A stretch of 54,429 nucleotides of DNA from Tenacibaculum sp. L6 (GTDB taxonomy: Bacteria; Bacteroidota; Bacteroidia; Flavobacteriales; Flavobacteriaceae). Each line of letters opens with the position of its first letter. The first letter of the stretch is position 1. Below, piece by piece: positions 1-8,508 of the stretch. Position numbers and translations under genes: made by a program. Below the pieces are notes generated by a model. That model did no database searches and was not told the DNA's origin. It saw only the letters and a program-made list of their open reading frames with translations. Location of the stretch: positions 1 through 54,429 of the forward strand of contig NZ_JAPEHZ010000009.1 of assembly GCF_028823685.1 (NCBI RefSeq), read 5' to 3'.

Positions 1-27
1 CGCTACGAAAGCGGAATTTTATGAGTC

Positions 28-1461
28 TTATTTTTCTTCGGAAGGAGAATCGCCTTGATCGATTATTTTACCTTCACTATTTGTAAGTTCTTTCCCTTTT
101 AAATAATCGGGCAATTGCATGCCTGCCATGTTAAACATTTCTTGTAGTGGCGGTACTGCATTGTACATTCCTGAAATAAAGTTAGATGTTGAGGTCTTAC
201 CATCTTTTCCTCCACCATTTTCCCAAACAGTAACTTTATCAATCTTAATATTTTTAATAGCTTCTGATTGTAATTTTACTAATTCAGGTAATTTATCAGC
301 AATTAATAATAAGGCTGCGTTTTGCGAATCGTTACCAGCAGCTTTTACTATTTGATCTAAACCGGCAGCTTGCTTAGTTAATACTTCGTATAAACCTTGT
401 GCTTCTGCTTGCGCTTTAAATAAGATAGCATCAGCCTCTCCTTTTGCTTTTCTACGGATTCTTTCTGCTTCCGCCTCCGCATCAATTTCTACTTTGTTTT
501 TATCAATCTCTGCAGGTACAATAATATCTGCCATTTGAGAAGCTCTTTCTCTTTCAGCTCTGGCTTTTTCAGCTTCTTGTTCTGCAGCATAGGCTTCTTC
601 TAATGCTTTTGCCGATTGTACTTTTTCTGATGCAATTGCAGAACGTTCTGCTTCTGCTTCTCGTTGTCTTCTTAATGCATTCGAGTTTGCTACTTCAATT
701 TTTGCAGTGTTTTCACCATCAACAGCTTTTGCATTAGCAGCAGCAACTTGAGTTCTTTCATCTTGTACAGCATTTGCTTCCCCAATAGAACCATCTCTGT
801 TTTTCTCAGCAACTGATTTACGTGCAGCGTTGATTGCATGTGCAGCAGCTTCTTTACCTAAAGCTTCAATATATCCTGATTCGTCAACAATATCAGTAAT
901 ATTTACGTTGATTAATTTTAAACCAACCTTTTTTAATTCTGATTCTACACTTTGTGAAATGTTGGTTAAGAACTTATCTCTATCAGAGTTAATTTCTTCA
1001 ATATCCATTGAAGCAACCACTAAACGTAACTGACCAAAAATGATTTCTTTAGCTAATTCTTGAACATCGTTCATTGCTAAACCAAGCAAACGTTCAGCAG
1101 CATTTTGCATTACTCCTGGCTCGGTAGAAACTCCGATGGTAAAACGAGAAGGTACATTTACACGAATGTTTTGTTTAGATAGTGCATTTACTAAGTTTAC
1201 TTCAATAGAAATAGGTGTTAAATCTAAAAATTCGTAATCTTGAATTACAGGGAAAATAAACGCAGCACCCCCATGAATACATTTAGCAGATTGTCCGCCG
1301 CCAACTTTACCATATACAACTAAGATTCTGTCGGAAGGACATCTTTTGTAGCGTTTTATTAAAGTAACGAGTAAAATGAAAATAAATAGAATTGCAATAA
1401 CGAGCCCGATAGGACCTGCAAATCCAAAACCATCAATTTGTAATAAAGTAATTTTTAACAT
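28..1461 (-). CDS. Flotillin-family membrane scaffold protein (FloT-like)
   Basis: The product has one N-terminal membrane segment (about residues 13-35), a band-7/PHB domain (about 60-200), and a long alanine- and glutamate-rich coiled coil (about 200-370) full of AEAE/EAEA repeats. This is the layout of bacterial flotillins, which oligomerise on the inner leaflet and organise membrane microdomains. I place the start at the ATG ending at 1461; the longer frame needs a TTG at 1467. The gene follows an NfeD-like gene after 9 bases, the usual flotillin-NfeD pairing. The length of about 477 residues is normal for the family. The biological role in this organism cannot be read from the sequence. 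Confidence 0.9.
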   Translation of the reverse strand: MLKITLLQIDGFGFAGPIGLVIAILFIFILLVTLIKRYKRCPSDRILVVYGKVGGGQSAKCIHGGAAFIFPVIQDYEFLDLTPISIEVNLVNALSKQNIRVNVPSRFTIGVSTEPGVMQNAAERLLGLAMNDVQELAKEIIFGQLRLVVASMDIEEINSDRDKFLTNISQSVESELKKVGLKLINVNITDIVDESGYIEALGKEAAAHAINAARKSVAEKNRDGSIGEANAVQDERTQVAAANAKAVDGENTAKIEVANSNALRRQREAEAERSAIASEKVQSAKALEEAYAAEQEAEKARAERERASQMADIIVPAEIDKNKVEIDAEAEAERIRRKAKGEADAILFKAQAEAQGLYEVLTKQAAGLDQIVKAAGNDSQNAALLLIADKLPELVKLQSEAIKNIKIDKVTVWENGGGKDGKTSTSNFISGMYNAVPPLQEMFNMAGMQLPDYLKGKELTNSEGKIIDQGDSPSEEK

Positions 1462-1470
1462 AGTCAATTT

Positions 1471-2043
1471 TTATTTTTGAGATTCAACGATTAATATTCC
1501 ATTTGAGGTTACTTCGATTACTTTAACAACCGTTCCTTGTGTCAAGTCAGTATCATTATCTGTCAAGGCATCTAGTTCACGAAGTGAGTTTTGTACTTTT
1601 ATATGCACTTTTCCCATTTTAGAGCGATTTGCTCCTACGGTTAAATACACTTCTCCAATTTGATTTAGTGCATTTTTCATTTGTAAGGTACCGCTATCTG
1701 TTAGTTTACTAATATAGTAGAATAAGGTTGCCATGATAGTCATCATAATCAATCCGCAGATTATAGAAATAAGTAGTGTGATTGTGTTTGAATTACCAGC
1801 ATCCATACTAGCAATACCACTCCACCCGAAAATGGTGAAAAAAGCAATCATGTTTTTAAAAGTGAAGAACTGAAATCCAGCACCTGTATCGGCATCTATT
1901 TCAGTATCAATATCACCAATATCATCAGTATCGGCACCTATAAAGCTACCAATAAGAACAAATACAAAAATTAGCGTAAATACACCTGCTATTCCCCAAT
2001 AAACTTGTTGAAAAGAGGTTAATTCAGAAAACCATTCCATCAT
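1471..2043 (-). CDS. NfeD-like membrane protein, flotillin partner
   Basis: A 190-residue protein with hydrophobic segments near residues 12-35, 60-80 and 85-112, followed by a soluble C-terminal part (about 120-190) rich in beta strands. That part fits an NfeD-type OB-fold domain ('VYLTVGANRSKMGKVHIKV', then 'TDLTQGTVVKVIEV'). An acidic stretch of Asp/Glu residues (about 38-52) separates the first two membrane segments. It lies directly upstream of the flotillin gene on the same strand, as in yuaF-floT operons. It lacks the N-terminal ClpP-like protease domain of long NfeD proteins, so it is the short form. Two adjacent ATGs begin the frame and I cannot choose between them. Confidence 0.8.
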   Translation of the reverse strand: MMEWFSELTSFQQVYWGIAGVFTLIFVFVLIGSFIGADTDDIGDIDTEIDADTGAGFQFFTFKNMIAFFTIFGWSGIASMDAGNSNTITLLISIICGLIMMTIMATLFYYISKLTDSGTLQMKNALNQIGEVYLTVGANRSKMGKVHIKVQNSLRELDALTDNDTDLTQGTVVKVIEVTSNGILIVESQK

Positions 2044-2101
2044 AAAGCAATTATTTAAATGAGTGACTAAAAGTATATAAATTGCCTGAAATCGACAATT
2101 T

Positions 2102-3259
2102 TTATTTTGTAATTAAAACGGAAACGGCATTTCCTCCAAAGCCAACAGCATTTACCAATATTTTTGATAACTTTTTTGGGTGTTCTTGAGGTTGCGCAAA
2201 CGGAACTTCAATTACTTGTTGATGTTGTATCATTAACATTGCTAACTCTAAACTTAACAAGCCAGAAGCACCGAAAGTATGACCGAGTTTCCATTTATTG
2301 GTAGTTAAAAAAGGAGTTTTGTTACAAAATACTTTTTGAATCGCATTAATTTCTGATTGATCTCCTTTAATGGTTCCAGGAGCATGCATTACAATAGCGT
2401 CAATTTCATCAGGAGAAACAGTACCTAATGCCATTTTCATTGATTTTTGAAAGCATTCAGCGTCGGTGGTAACAGAAGTGTTGTGTTTTAAAACTTCTGT
2501 AGCATATCCAACTCCTTCAATAAATGCAAAAGCATTTTCTTTAGTTCCTTTTTCTAAACAAAAAACAGAAGCAGCTTCCCCTAAAACCATGGTGTTTTTG
2601 GTTTTGTTTAGGTCAAAAGCCCTACAAGGATATTCATCATTTTCTTTTGAATATACTTTCAAGGCTTGCATTTGAGCAATAGTAAAGTCGGTTAATGAAG
2701 CTTCACTAGCACCAATCATAAATTTTTCTGACATTCCAGATTGTAACCAAGCGACACCATTTAACAAAGAATGTAATCCGGTTGAACAGGTTATAGAATG
2801 TGAAATTTCTGGTCCGTTGGTTTGTAAGTCGTGTGCTATCCAAGAGGAAATATTTCCTAACGTAGTGGTTGGAGAACTTAAGGTAGATGATTTTCCTGTT
2901 GCTAAGAACTCTTTGTGGTACTTTTCAAACAAAGAAGTAGCTCCACGAGAAGAACCGATGTTAATTCCGAAGTTGTCAGAAGCTTTCCAATTGGTTTGCT
3001 CTATTGCTTTTCGAGCAACAAATAAGGTGTATAAAACAGACGGATCTAAGTTTTTATACTTGTTATCTGAATTTTGAACTTCTTCAATAGCAATCTTATC
3101 ATCTTGAGATATTTGTGCAACCCAAGCTTTAAAGTTTTCAAACTCTTTTAAAGTTAAAAAATGCTGGTCGTTTAAATAGTTTTTCCAGATGTTTTCAGAA
3201 GAGCTTCCTAAAGCGGAAACGGATGCAAAAGACGTTATTGAGATGGGTTCTTTCAACAC
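2102..3259 (-). CDS. Beta-ketoacyl synthase of the biotin cluster
   Basis: A thiolase-fold condensing enzyme of 385 residues. The KAS I/II catalytic triad is visible: Cys158 in 'ITCSTGLHSL', His292 in 'MHAPGTIKGD' and His327 in 'KLGHTFGASG'. It is somewhat shorter than FabF (about 410) and probably diverged from it. It follows bioF-bioD-bioA on the same strand, but a small + strand gene sits between it and bioA. By context I infer a role in making or extending the pimeloyl-type acyl precursor used by BioF. This is not shown by sequence, and a separate fatty-acid or pigment role is possible. A -7-like box lies just upstream. Confidence 0.8.
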   Translation of the reverse strand: MLKEPISITSFASVSALGSSSENIWKNYLNDQHFLTLKEFENFKAWVAQISQDDKIAIEEVQNSDNKYKNLDPSVLYTLFVARKAIEQTNWKASDNFGINIGSSRGATSLFEKYHKEFLATGKSSTLSSPTTTLGNISSWIAHDLQTNGPEISHSITCSTGLHSLLNGVAWLQSGMSEKFMIGASEASLTDFTIAQMQALKVYSKENDEYPCRAFDLNKTKNTMVLGEAASVFCLEKGTKENAFAFIEGVGYATEVLKHNTSVTTDAECFQKSMKMALGTVSPDEIDAIVMHAPGTIKGDQSEINAIQKVFCNKTPFLTTNKWKLGHTFGASGLLSLELAMLMIQHQQVIEVPFAQPQEHPKKLSKILVNAVGFGGNAVSVLITK

Positions 3260-3272
3260 TATAAAATTTCAG

Positions 3273-3280
3273 CAAAAATA
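3273..3280 (-). promoter_or_regulatory. Putative -7 box for the ketoacyl synthase gene
   Basis: Read on the minus strand this is TATTTTTG, matching the Bacteroidetes TAnnTTTG box, 13 bases before the start codon at 3259. No convincing -33 TTG is present. It suggests that the gene has its own promoter and is not solely read through from bioA. Confidence 0.4.
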
Positions 3281-3342
3281 AAGGTAAAATCAGGGATTCT
3301 AAAGAAAATAAAAATATTTATCTTAGATGAAAATTTAGAGTA

Positions 3343-3780
3343 ATGAGCGAACAAGGTCAGAAAAGTTGGTTTGGAAGAAATTGGCTGTGGTTTATTCCAC
3401 TAACAGGGTGTTTAGGGTTTATTTTACTGATTGTTTTAGGGCTTGGTGCTGCGTTTTTTGGAGTGTCAAACATGATAAATAACGCAACTCCTGTAGAATA
3501 TGCGATAGAGCTAGCAGCCAAAAATGAATTAGTTATTAAAAACTTAGGAGAACCTATAGAGAAATACGGGATTCCTTCAGGAAATATTTCGCTTACAAAT
3601 GATGATGGAGATGTTGATTTTTCTATTCCAATACGAGGAAATATAGGAGAAGGAACTTTAGTTGTTAGAGGAATTAAAATAGATGGCGAATGGGTTTATG
3701 AAGATTTGTACGTTCGAATTAGAGATACCCAAGAAGAGATTAATTTGTTAGAAAAAGAAAAGATTCTAGAGAGTATCTAG
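3343..3780 (+). CDS. Coa1-like membrane protein (cytochrome oxidase assembly factor family)
   Basis: A 145-residue protein with a short basic N-terminus containing tryptophans, one membrane helix (about residues 15-38, including 'LIVLGLGAAFFGVSNMI'), and a soluble beta-rich tail. Its pattern 'LGEPIEKYGIPSGNISL...SIPIRGNIGEGTLVVRGIKIDGEWVYEDLYVRI' resembles the Coa1 domain, where a small anchored protein assists cytochrome c oxidase assembly. The gene stands opposite to the biotin genes. Its last 15 bases overlap the 3' end of bioA convergently, and its 5' side diverges from the ketoacyl synthase. A near-consensus TATCTTAG lies at 3319-3326. The function is inferred from family only. Confidence 0.65.
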   Translation: MSEQGQKSWFGRNWLWFIPLTGCLGFILLIVLGLGAAFFGVSNMINNATPVEYAIELAAKNELVIKNLGEPIEKYGIPSGNISLTNDDGDVDFSIPIRGNIGEGTLVVRGIKIDGEWVYEDLYVRIRDTQEEINLLEKEKILESI

Positions 3781-5031
3781 AACCTTTTTAATAGTTGTAT
3801 ATATTTTTTCAAGTTGCTCTTGCGTAATTACGTAAGGAGGTTGAATGTAAATAGTGTTTCCTAACGGACGTAAGAAAACACCTTCATCCATAAAAGATTT
3901 TAAAAGTTGGTCGCGAAGCGTTCCATAGCGACCGGAATTGGTGTTTAAATCAATCGCTAAAATGACACCTTTACATCTTGTTGAACTTACTTTTGGGTGG
4001 TTTTCTATTTTCTCAGCAAAGGCTTTATTATTTCTTTCAATAGATTGAATATTCTTTTGAATTTCTTGTGTCTGTAACAATTCAATACTAGCCAAAGCAG
4101 CACTACAAGCTATCGGATTTGCAGAATATGTATGGCAATGGAAAAAACCTTTAGAAATATCATTGTCTAAAAAAGCCGTGTAAATTTCTTCGGTACATGA
4201 AGTAATTGACATAGGAACCAATCCAGCAGTCAACGCTTTACTTAAACACATGATGTCTGGTTTGGTGGTAATTTCATCAGAAGCAAAATTGTTACCTGTT
4301 TTTCCAAAACCAGTCATAACCTCATCAGCAATAGTTAAAATGTCATTTTCTTTACAAATTTCTAATATGCTATTTAAATCTTCAGCTTGGTGAATTTTCA
4401 TTCCAGCTGCTCCTTGAACTAAAGGTTCGTAGATGAATCCCGCAACCTTATTTTCTGAAATAATTTGTTGTAGTTGTTCAGCTATGAGGTTATTATTTTC
4501 TCCGTTAGGAACAGGAATACGTTGAATATCCATTAAAAAATCTTCAAACGGACCATTATATACCGATAATCCAGAAACAGACATCGCTCCGAAGGTATCA
4601 CCATGGAATCCATCTTCAAAAGCAATAAATGTTGTACGTTTTTCCCCTTTATTAAAATAGTATTGTAATGCCATTTTAATTCCCGCTTCTACAGCGGTAG
4701 AACCGTTATCGTTAAAGAAAATTCGGTTTTGATTTTCAGGAAGAATTTTAATCAATTCTTCTGATAATTTTACAGCAGGTTCGTGGGTGAAATCACTAAA
4801 CATTATTTGATCTAATGTTTGCATTTGTTGGTAAACTCTGCTTGTAATATAGTCGTTACAATGTCCAAACATACAGGTGTACCAAGACGAAATAGCATCG
4901 ATATATTCGTTACCGTGTTCGTCGGTTAGTATGCATCCTTTTGCTTTTACAATTCCTAAACTATTTGGATGTGTTTGATGTTGTTTTAGCGGATGCCATA
5001 GATGTTTTTTATCTCTTTCGGTTAAAGTCAT
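3766..5031 (-). CDS. bioA: Adenosylmethionine-8-amino-7-oxononanoate aminotransferase (BioA)
   Basis: A class III PLP aminotransferase of 421 residues that converts 8-amino-7-oxononanoate to 7,8-diaminopelargonate with S-adenosylmethionine as amino donor. Visible features: the N-terminal 'HLWHPLKQH' typical of BioA; 'SSWYTCMFGH' (about 48-57); the PLP phosphate loop 'NDNGSTAVEAG' (107-117); 'ADEVMTGFG' with the PLP Asp (about 236); and the Schiff-base Lys in 'LSKALTAG' (about 265). It is the third gene of bioF-bioD-bioA, overlapping bioD by 4 bases (ATGA), which suggests translational coupling. Its 3' end overlaps the convergent Coa1-like gene. The length is normal. Confidence 0.95.
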   Translation of the reverse strand: MTLTERDKKHLWHPLKQHQTHPNSLGIVKAKGCILTDEHGNEYIDAISSWYTCMFGHCNDYITSRVYQQMQTLDQIMFSDFTHEPAVKLSEELIKILPENQNRIFFNDNGSTAVEAGIKMALQYYFNKGEKRTTFIAFEDGFHGDTFGAMSVSGLSVYNGPFEDFLMDIQRIPVPNGENNNLIAEQLQQIISENKVAGFIYEPLVQGAAGMKIHQAEDLNSILEICKENDILTIADEVMTGFGKTGNNFASDEITTKPDIMCLSKALTAGLVPMSITSCTEEIYTAFLDNDISKGFFHCHTYSANPIACSAALASIELLQTQEIQKNIQSIERNNKAFAEKIENHPKVSSTRCKGVILAIDLNTNSGRYGTLRDQLLKSFMDEGVFLRPLGNTIYIQPPYVITQEQLEKIYTTIKKVLDTL

Positions 5032-5642
5032 AAATTTTCTTTGAATTTATCTGCATATTCTTTAATGACGTTTTTATCGAAATAAGGCTCTTCTTCAATA
5101 CGACCAATTACAGGGGCTCCAGTCATTTTTTTGATAATGTCCTCGGTAGTTTTGTGTTCATTTCCTGAGAAAATTAATGAAACATCAAAACCTTTTTCTT
5201 TTAGTAAGTTAACTGTTAATAAGGTGTGATTGATACTTCCTAAATAATGACGAGACACTACAATTACTTTATAATCGGGTTTTATGGCGTCAAGTAGGGT
5301 GTTTTTATCATTTAAAGGAACCAATAATCCACCAGCACCTTCAATAACTAAGTGGTTTTCGGTTACAGGTTCTTTGATGTTGTCAATTTCAATAATAACT
5401 CCATCAATTTCAGCAGCTGCATGTGGACTCATAGGAGTCTGTAAAGCATATGAATTAGGATGAAAAACGGTTTTTGTATTTGAAATTAGTTTTTGAACTT
5501 TATGAGTGTCGGAATAGTCTAAATCTCCTGATTGAATAGGTTTCCAATAATCGGCTTGTAAGGCTTCGGTTATAATAGCAGAAGCCACTGTTTTACCTAC
5601 TTCTGTTGAAATTCCTGTAATAAAATATTTTTGCTGTTTCAT
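5028..5642 (-). CDS. bioD: Dethiobiotin synthetase (BioD)
   Basis: An ATP-dependent carboxylase that closes the ureido ring of dethiobiotin from diaminopelargonate and CO2. The P-loop 'GISTEVGKTVAS' lies near residues 10-21, 'KPIQSGD' near 34-40, and 'VIEGAGGLLVPL' near 100-111, all diagnostic for BioD. The length of 204 residues is slightly below the usual 220-230 but nothing essential seems missing. It overlaps bioF upstream and bioA downstream by 4 bases each, so the three are a tightly coupled operon. No bioB or bioC gene is present in this window. Confidence 0.93.
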   Translation of the reverse strand: MKQQKYFITGISTEVGKTVASAIITEALQADYWKPIQSGDLDYSDTHKVQKLISNTKTVFHPNSYALQTPMSPHAAAEIDGVIIEIDNIKEPVTENHLVIEGAGGLLVPLNDKNTLLDAIKPDYKVIVVSRHYLGSINHTLLTVNLLKEKGFDVSLIFSGNEHKTTEDIIKKMTGAPVIGRIEEEPYFDKNVIKEYADKFKENL

Positions 5643-6769
5643 GATACTACAAAAGTAGCAAGGTTCTCTAAAACATTGGTGATTTCTTCCTTAGAATTAT
5701 AGGAGTGCAAACAAAAACGCAAACGTTCTTGATTTAATGGAACGGTTGGTGATAAAATAGGTTTTACATCAAATCCCTTTTGTTGCAATAGAGAAGCGAT
5801 GTTTTTTACACGTTCATTACCAGAAATAATACAACAGTGAATAGCAGAAGCACTCTCAATAAAATGTAATTGTAACCTTTTTGATTCTGAAATGAAATGT
5901 TGAATGTTTTGCTCTAATTTTTCTCTAGAATGACAGTTTGATAACACATCATAAGCAATTTTTATAGTAGCTAACGCATGAGGAGATAAGCCTGTTGTGT
6001 AAATAAAACTACGCGCAAAATTAACGAGGTATTGTTGTAATTGCTTGCATCCTAAAATAGCTGATCCGTGACAGCCTAAGCCTTTTCCGAAGGTAATAAT
6101 TCGAGCAAAAACAGCGTTTTCTAACTGTAGTTTTTGAATTAATCCGAAGTCGAAAACACCCAAAGCGTGCGCTTCATCTACTACCAAATGAACATTAGTG
6201 TGTTTTTCCACAATTTGAGATATCGATACCAAATCGGGAGAATCACCATCCATAGAAAAAACAGATTCGGTAATCACATAAATTTCTATGTCGTCATGCT
6301 GAACTCGTTTCAGCATCTCATCAAGATGAGTTATATCATTATGTTTAAACTTAAAAGATTTTGCATTGGATAATTGAATTCCATCTCTTATAGAAGCATG
6401 AATAAGTTCATCATATAAAATGATATCACCACGTTGAGGCACCGAAGCAAAAAAACCGATGTTAGCATCGTAACCAGAATTAAAAATCAAAGAAGTTTCT
6501 GAATTATGAAGTTTAGCTAACTGTTTTTCGACTTCAGTATAAAGTGCATGATTTCCTGAGAGTAAACGCGAACCTGTTGCTCCGTTAATTTTGAGATTGT
6601 TGTCAATTAAATATTGATGTGTTTTGTCAAAGATAATTTCCGATTTAGCAAATCCTAAATAATCGTTGGAAGAAAAATCGATTAATGAATTTTCTTTACC
6701 AAGTTTTCTCAGAGAGTTTTGTGTCTCTCGTTGTATAATTTTTTGATGTAGTTTCTTAGGAAATTGCAT
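5639..6769 (-). CDS. bioF: 8-amino-7-oxononanoate synthase (BioF) with repeat-derived insertion
   Basis: An alpha-oxoamine synthase that condenses a pimeloyl thioester with alanine, using PLP. Recognisable parts are 'FSSNDYLGF' near the N-terminus, 'GATGSRLLSGN', 'SGYDAN', 'ESVFSMDGDSPDL', 'VDEAHALG' (about 198-205) and the PLP Lys in 'TFGKGLGCHG' (about 229). I take the ATG at 6769 ('MQFPKKL'), as the longer frame to 6790 adds seven residues not typical of the family. Residues about 148-160 ('HLDEMLKRVQHDD') are encoded by a dispersed hairpin repeat (6293-6330) lying in a linker before the strand leading to 'ESVFSMDG'. It is the first gene of the bio operon; a weak CACTTTTG box lies at 6832-6839. 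Confidence 0.93.
   Translation of the reverse strand: MQFPKKLHQKIIQRETQNSLRKLGKENSLIDFSSNDYLGFAKSEIIFDKTHQYLIDNNLKINGATGSRLLSGNHALYTEVEKQLAKLHNSETSLIFNSGYDANIGFFASVPQRGDIILYDELIHASIRDGIQLSNAKSFKFKHNDITHLDEMLKRVQHDDIEIYVITESVFSMDGDSPDLVSISQIVEKHTNVHLVVDEAHALGVFDFGLIQKLQLENAVFARIITFGKGLGCHGSAILGCKQLQQYLVNFARSFIYTTGLSPHALATIKIAYDVLSNCHSREKLEQNIQHFISESKRLQLHFIESASAIHCCIISGNERVKNIASLLQQKGFDVKPILSPTVPLNQERLRFCLHSYNSKEEITNVLENLATFVVS
6293..6330. repeat. Dispersed hairpin repeat inside bioF
   Basis: Two adjacent inverted repeats are seen. ATGCTGAA (6296-6303) pairs with TTCAGCAT (6309-6316) across a 5-base loop, and CTCAT (6317-6321) pairs with ATGAG (6326-6330) across CAAG. The consensus-like core GTCATnCnGAACT...TTTC...ATCT is of a type I recall as abundant between genes in Flavobacteriaceae. 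A related copy lies at 42933-42960. Here it is translated in frame within bioF. Confidence 0.75.
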
Positions 6770-6999
6770 ACTGTAAAAATAAAGAAGCACTTTTTAATAT
6801 CGTTGCTATTTAGTTAGAAATCTTTTAAAGGCAAAAGTGTTTGTTTTTTTTAAGTCTCATTTTTAATTTCCTTATGTTTTTAGTTAAAATTAAAGTTTTT
6901 AATGGGTTTTATGTAAAAGTCTCACTTAAATAAGGTTAAATTTATCAGCTTTACTGTTTTAAAGTTTTTTTATTTGTTTTTCAACAGATCTTATAATTT

Positions 7000-8508
7000 A
7001 TGATAGCGTCAGAAAAGTTAGTAACTTACATGTATGTTTTGTTAGCGGTTTATGCTGCTGTGATTTTATATTTCGTGGTACGTGGAGCACGAAAGAACAC
7101 AAATATAAAAGATTACGCTGTTGGAAATATAGGTTTTCCTGCTTGGGTGGTGGGCTTATCATTAGCGGCATCTATGACAAGTGCTGCTACTTTTATTATC
7201 AACCCAGGTTTTATTTCACTTTATGGTATTTCGGGGGTAATTTCTTTTGCTGTGGTTTTACCAATTGCTGCGTTTATTTCTTTAATTGTTTTTACAAAAG
7301 GGTTTGCGAAGCATGGTAGTGCTGTAAAGGCAACTACTATGGCACAGTGGATTGGTAAGCGCTATGAAAGTAAAAATTATGCCTTTTTCTTCGGGATTAT
7401 AGCATTGTTACTCATCACGTTTATCGTTTTAATTAATGTAGGACTCACACAGGTTATCTCTAAAGCATTAAATGTAGATCCTTTTTATGTGTTAATGGGA
7501 ATCGTTGCATTTGTTTTTGGCTATATGATGTTTGGTGGTGCGAATTCGATGGTATATACCAATACTATTCAGGCTATTATAATGTTTGTAGTTGCGTTGA
7601 TTTTATTGGGGTCTGGTTTTGAATTTTTTAAAGGAGGATTTGGTGGTTTTATGAATAAATTATCAAGTATTGACCCTAATTTAACGAAGCCTACAAATCC
7701 GTCAAGCTTTTTATTTAGAGATTATTTTGAAATTATTGTCACTCAGGTAATTATTGGAGTTGCTATTGTTTGTCAACCACATATTATTACCAAATCATTG
7801 CTGTTAAAAGATGCTAAAAAAATCAACAACTACTTATTTAGCGGAGTTGTTTTTATGATTGTGTTCTTTTTGGTAGTTGTTGTAGGATTGTATGCGCGAA
7901 TTAGTTTTCCTGATTTAACAGTTGATGGAAGGGGGTTAAAAATGGATGAGATCATACCAACGTATGTAGTAGCTAAATTTTCTGTTGGAGTAGGTCTAAT
8001 TATAGTTGTGGGGCTTATTTCAGCAGGACTCTCTACGTTGGAAAGTTTAATACAGTCGTTGTCAATCACAATTACTTCGGATATACTTGAGCCTGTTTTT
8101 AAAGACAAGATTGGAGAAAATACAATTGCAGTGAATAAAATAGTGATTGTCATTTTAGCAATCGTAAGCTTTTTGTTGAGTTGGGAGCAAATAAAAAATC
8201 CAGATGTAAGTGTGGCAATCTTCGCGCAAAATGGAGTGTATGCTTATTTTGCAGCAGCATTTGTGCCTGTACTGTTCGGGACTTTTTTGAAAAACGTGTC
8301 TGTAAGATCAGTATTTATAGCAAGTATTACTGCTATTGTAGTGCATTTTGGTGTTTACTATGGTAGGCTTACACCTTACATGCAAGAGCCCGTGAATAAT
8401 CCGGGAGTTTCTGCTGCTTTTGGTATAATTGCATCACTTGTAGTGGGGTATATATTTTATAAATTAGACGCTAAAAAAACAAATGAGCACGTTAAACTGG
8501 ATAGCTAA
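7000..8508 (+). CDS. Sodium:solute symporter (SSS family)
   Basis: A 502-residue inner-membrane protein with about 13 hydrophobic segments and SSS-family features: 'SLAASMTSAATFIINPGF' early in the chain and 'GLISAGLSTLESLIQSLS' in the second half, both Ser-rich helices of the LeuT-fold sodium site. It resembles the PanF/ActP-like branch that carries small carboxylates. It heads the + strand catabolic locus, and its 3' end overlaps the acyl-CoA synthetase start by 26 bases, so the two are co-translated. From context I infer import of a short hydroxy- or keto-acid that the next enzyme activates. The substrate is not shown by sequence. The 230-base upstream gap is very AT-rich with no clear promoter box. 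Confidence 0.85.
   Translation: MIASEKLVTYMYVLLAVYAAVILYFVVRGARKNTNIKDYAVGNIGFPAWVVGLSLAASMTSAATFIINPGFISLYGISGVISFAVVLPIAAFISLIVFTKGFAKHGSAVKATTMAQWIGKRYESKNYAFFFGIIALLLITFIVLINVGLTQVISKALNVDPFYVLMGIVAFVFGYMMFGGANSMVYTNTIQAIIMFVVALILLGSGFEFFKGGFGGFMNKLSSIDPNLTKPTNPSSFLFRDYFEIIVTQVIIGVAIVCQPHIITKSLLLKDAKKINNYLFSGVVFMIVFFLVVVVGLYARISFPDLTVDGRGLKMDEIIPTYVVAKFSVGVGLIIVVGLISAGLSTLESLIQSLSITITSDILEPVFKDKIGENTIAVNKIVIVILAIVSFLLSWEQIKNPDVSVAIFAQNGVYAYFAAAFVPVLFGTFLKNVSVRSVFIASITAIVVHFGVYYGRLTPYMQEPVNNPGVSAAFGIIASLVVGYIFYKLDAKKTNEHVKLDS

Noticed and set aside
7830..8153. Minus-strand open frame inside the symporter gene
   Set aside because: It is the antisense shadow of a well-supported membrane protein gene, with no start context or family resemblance.
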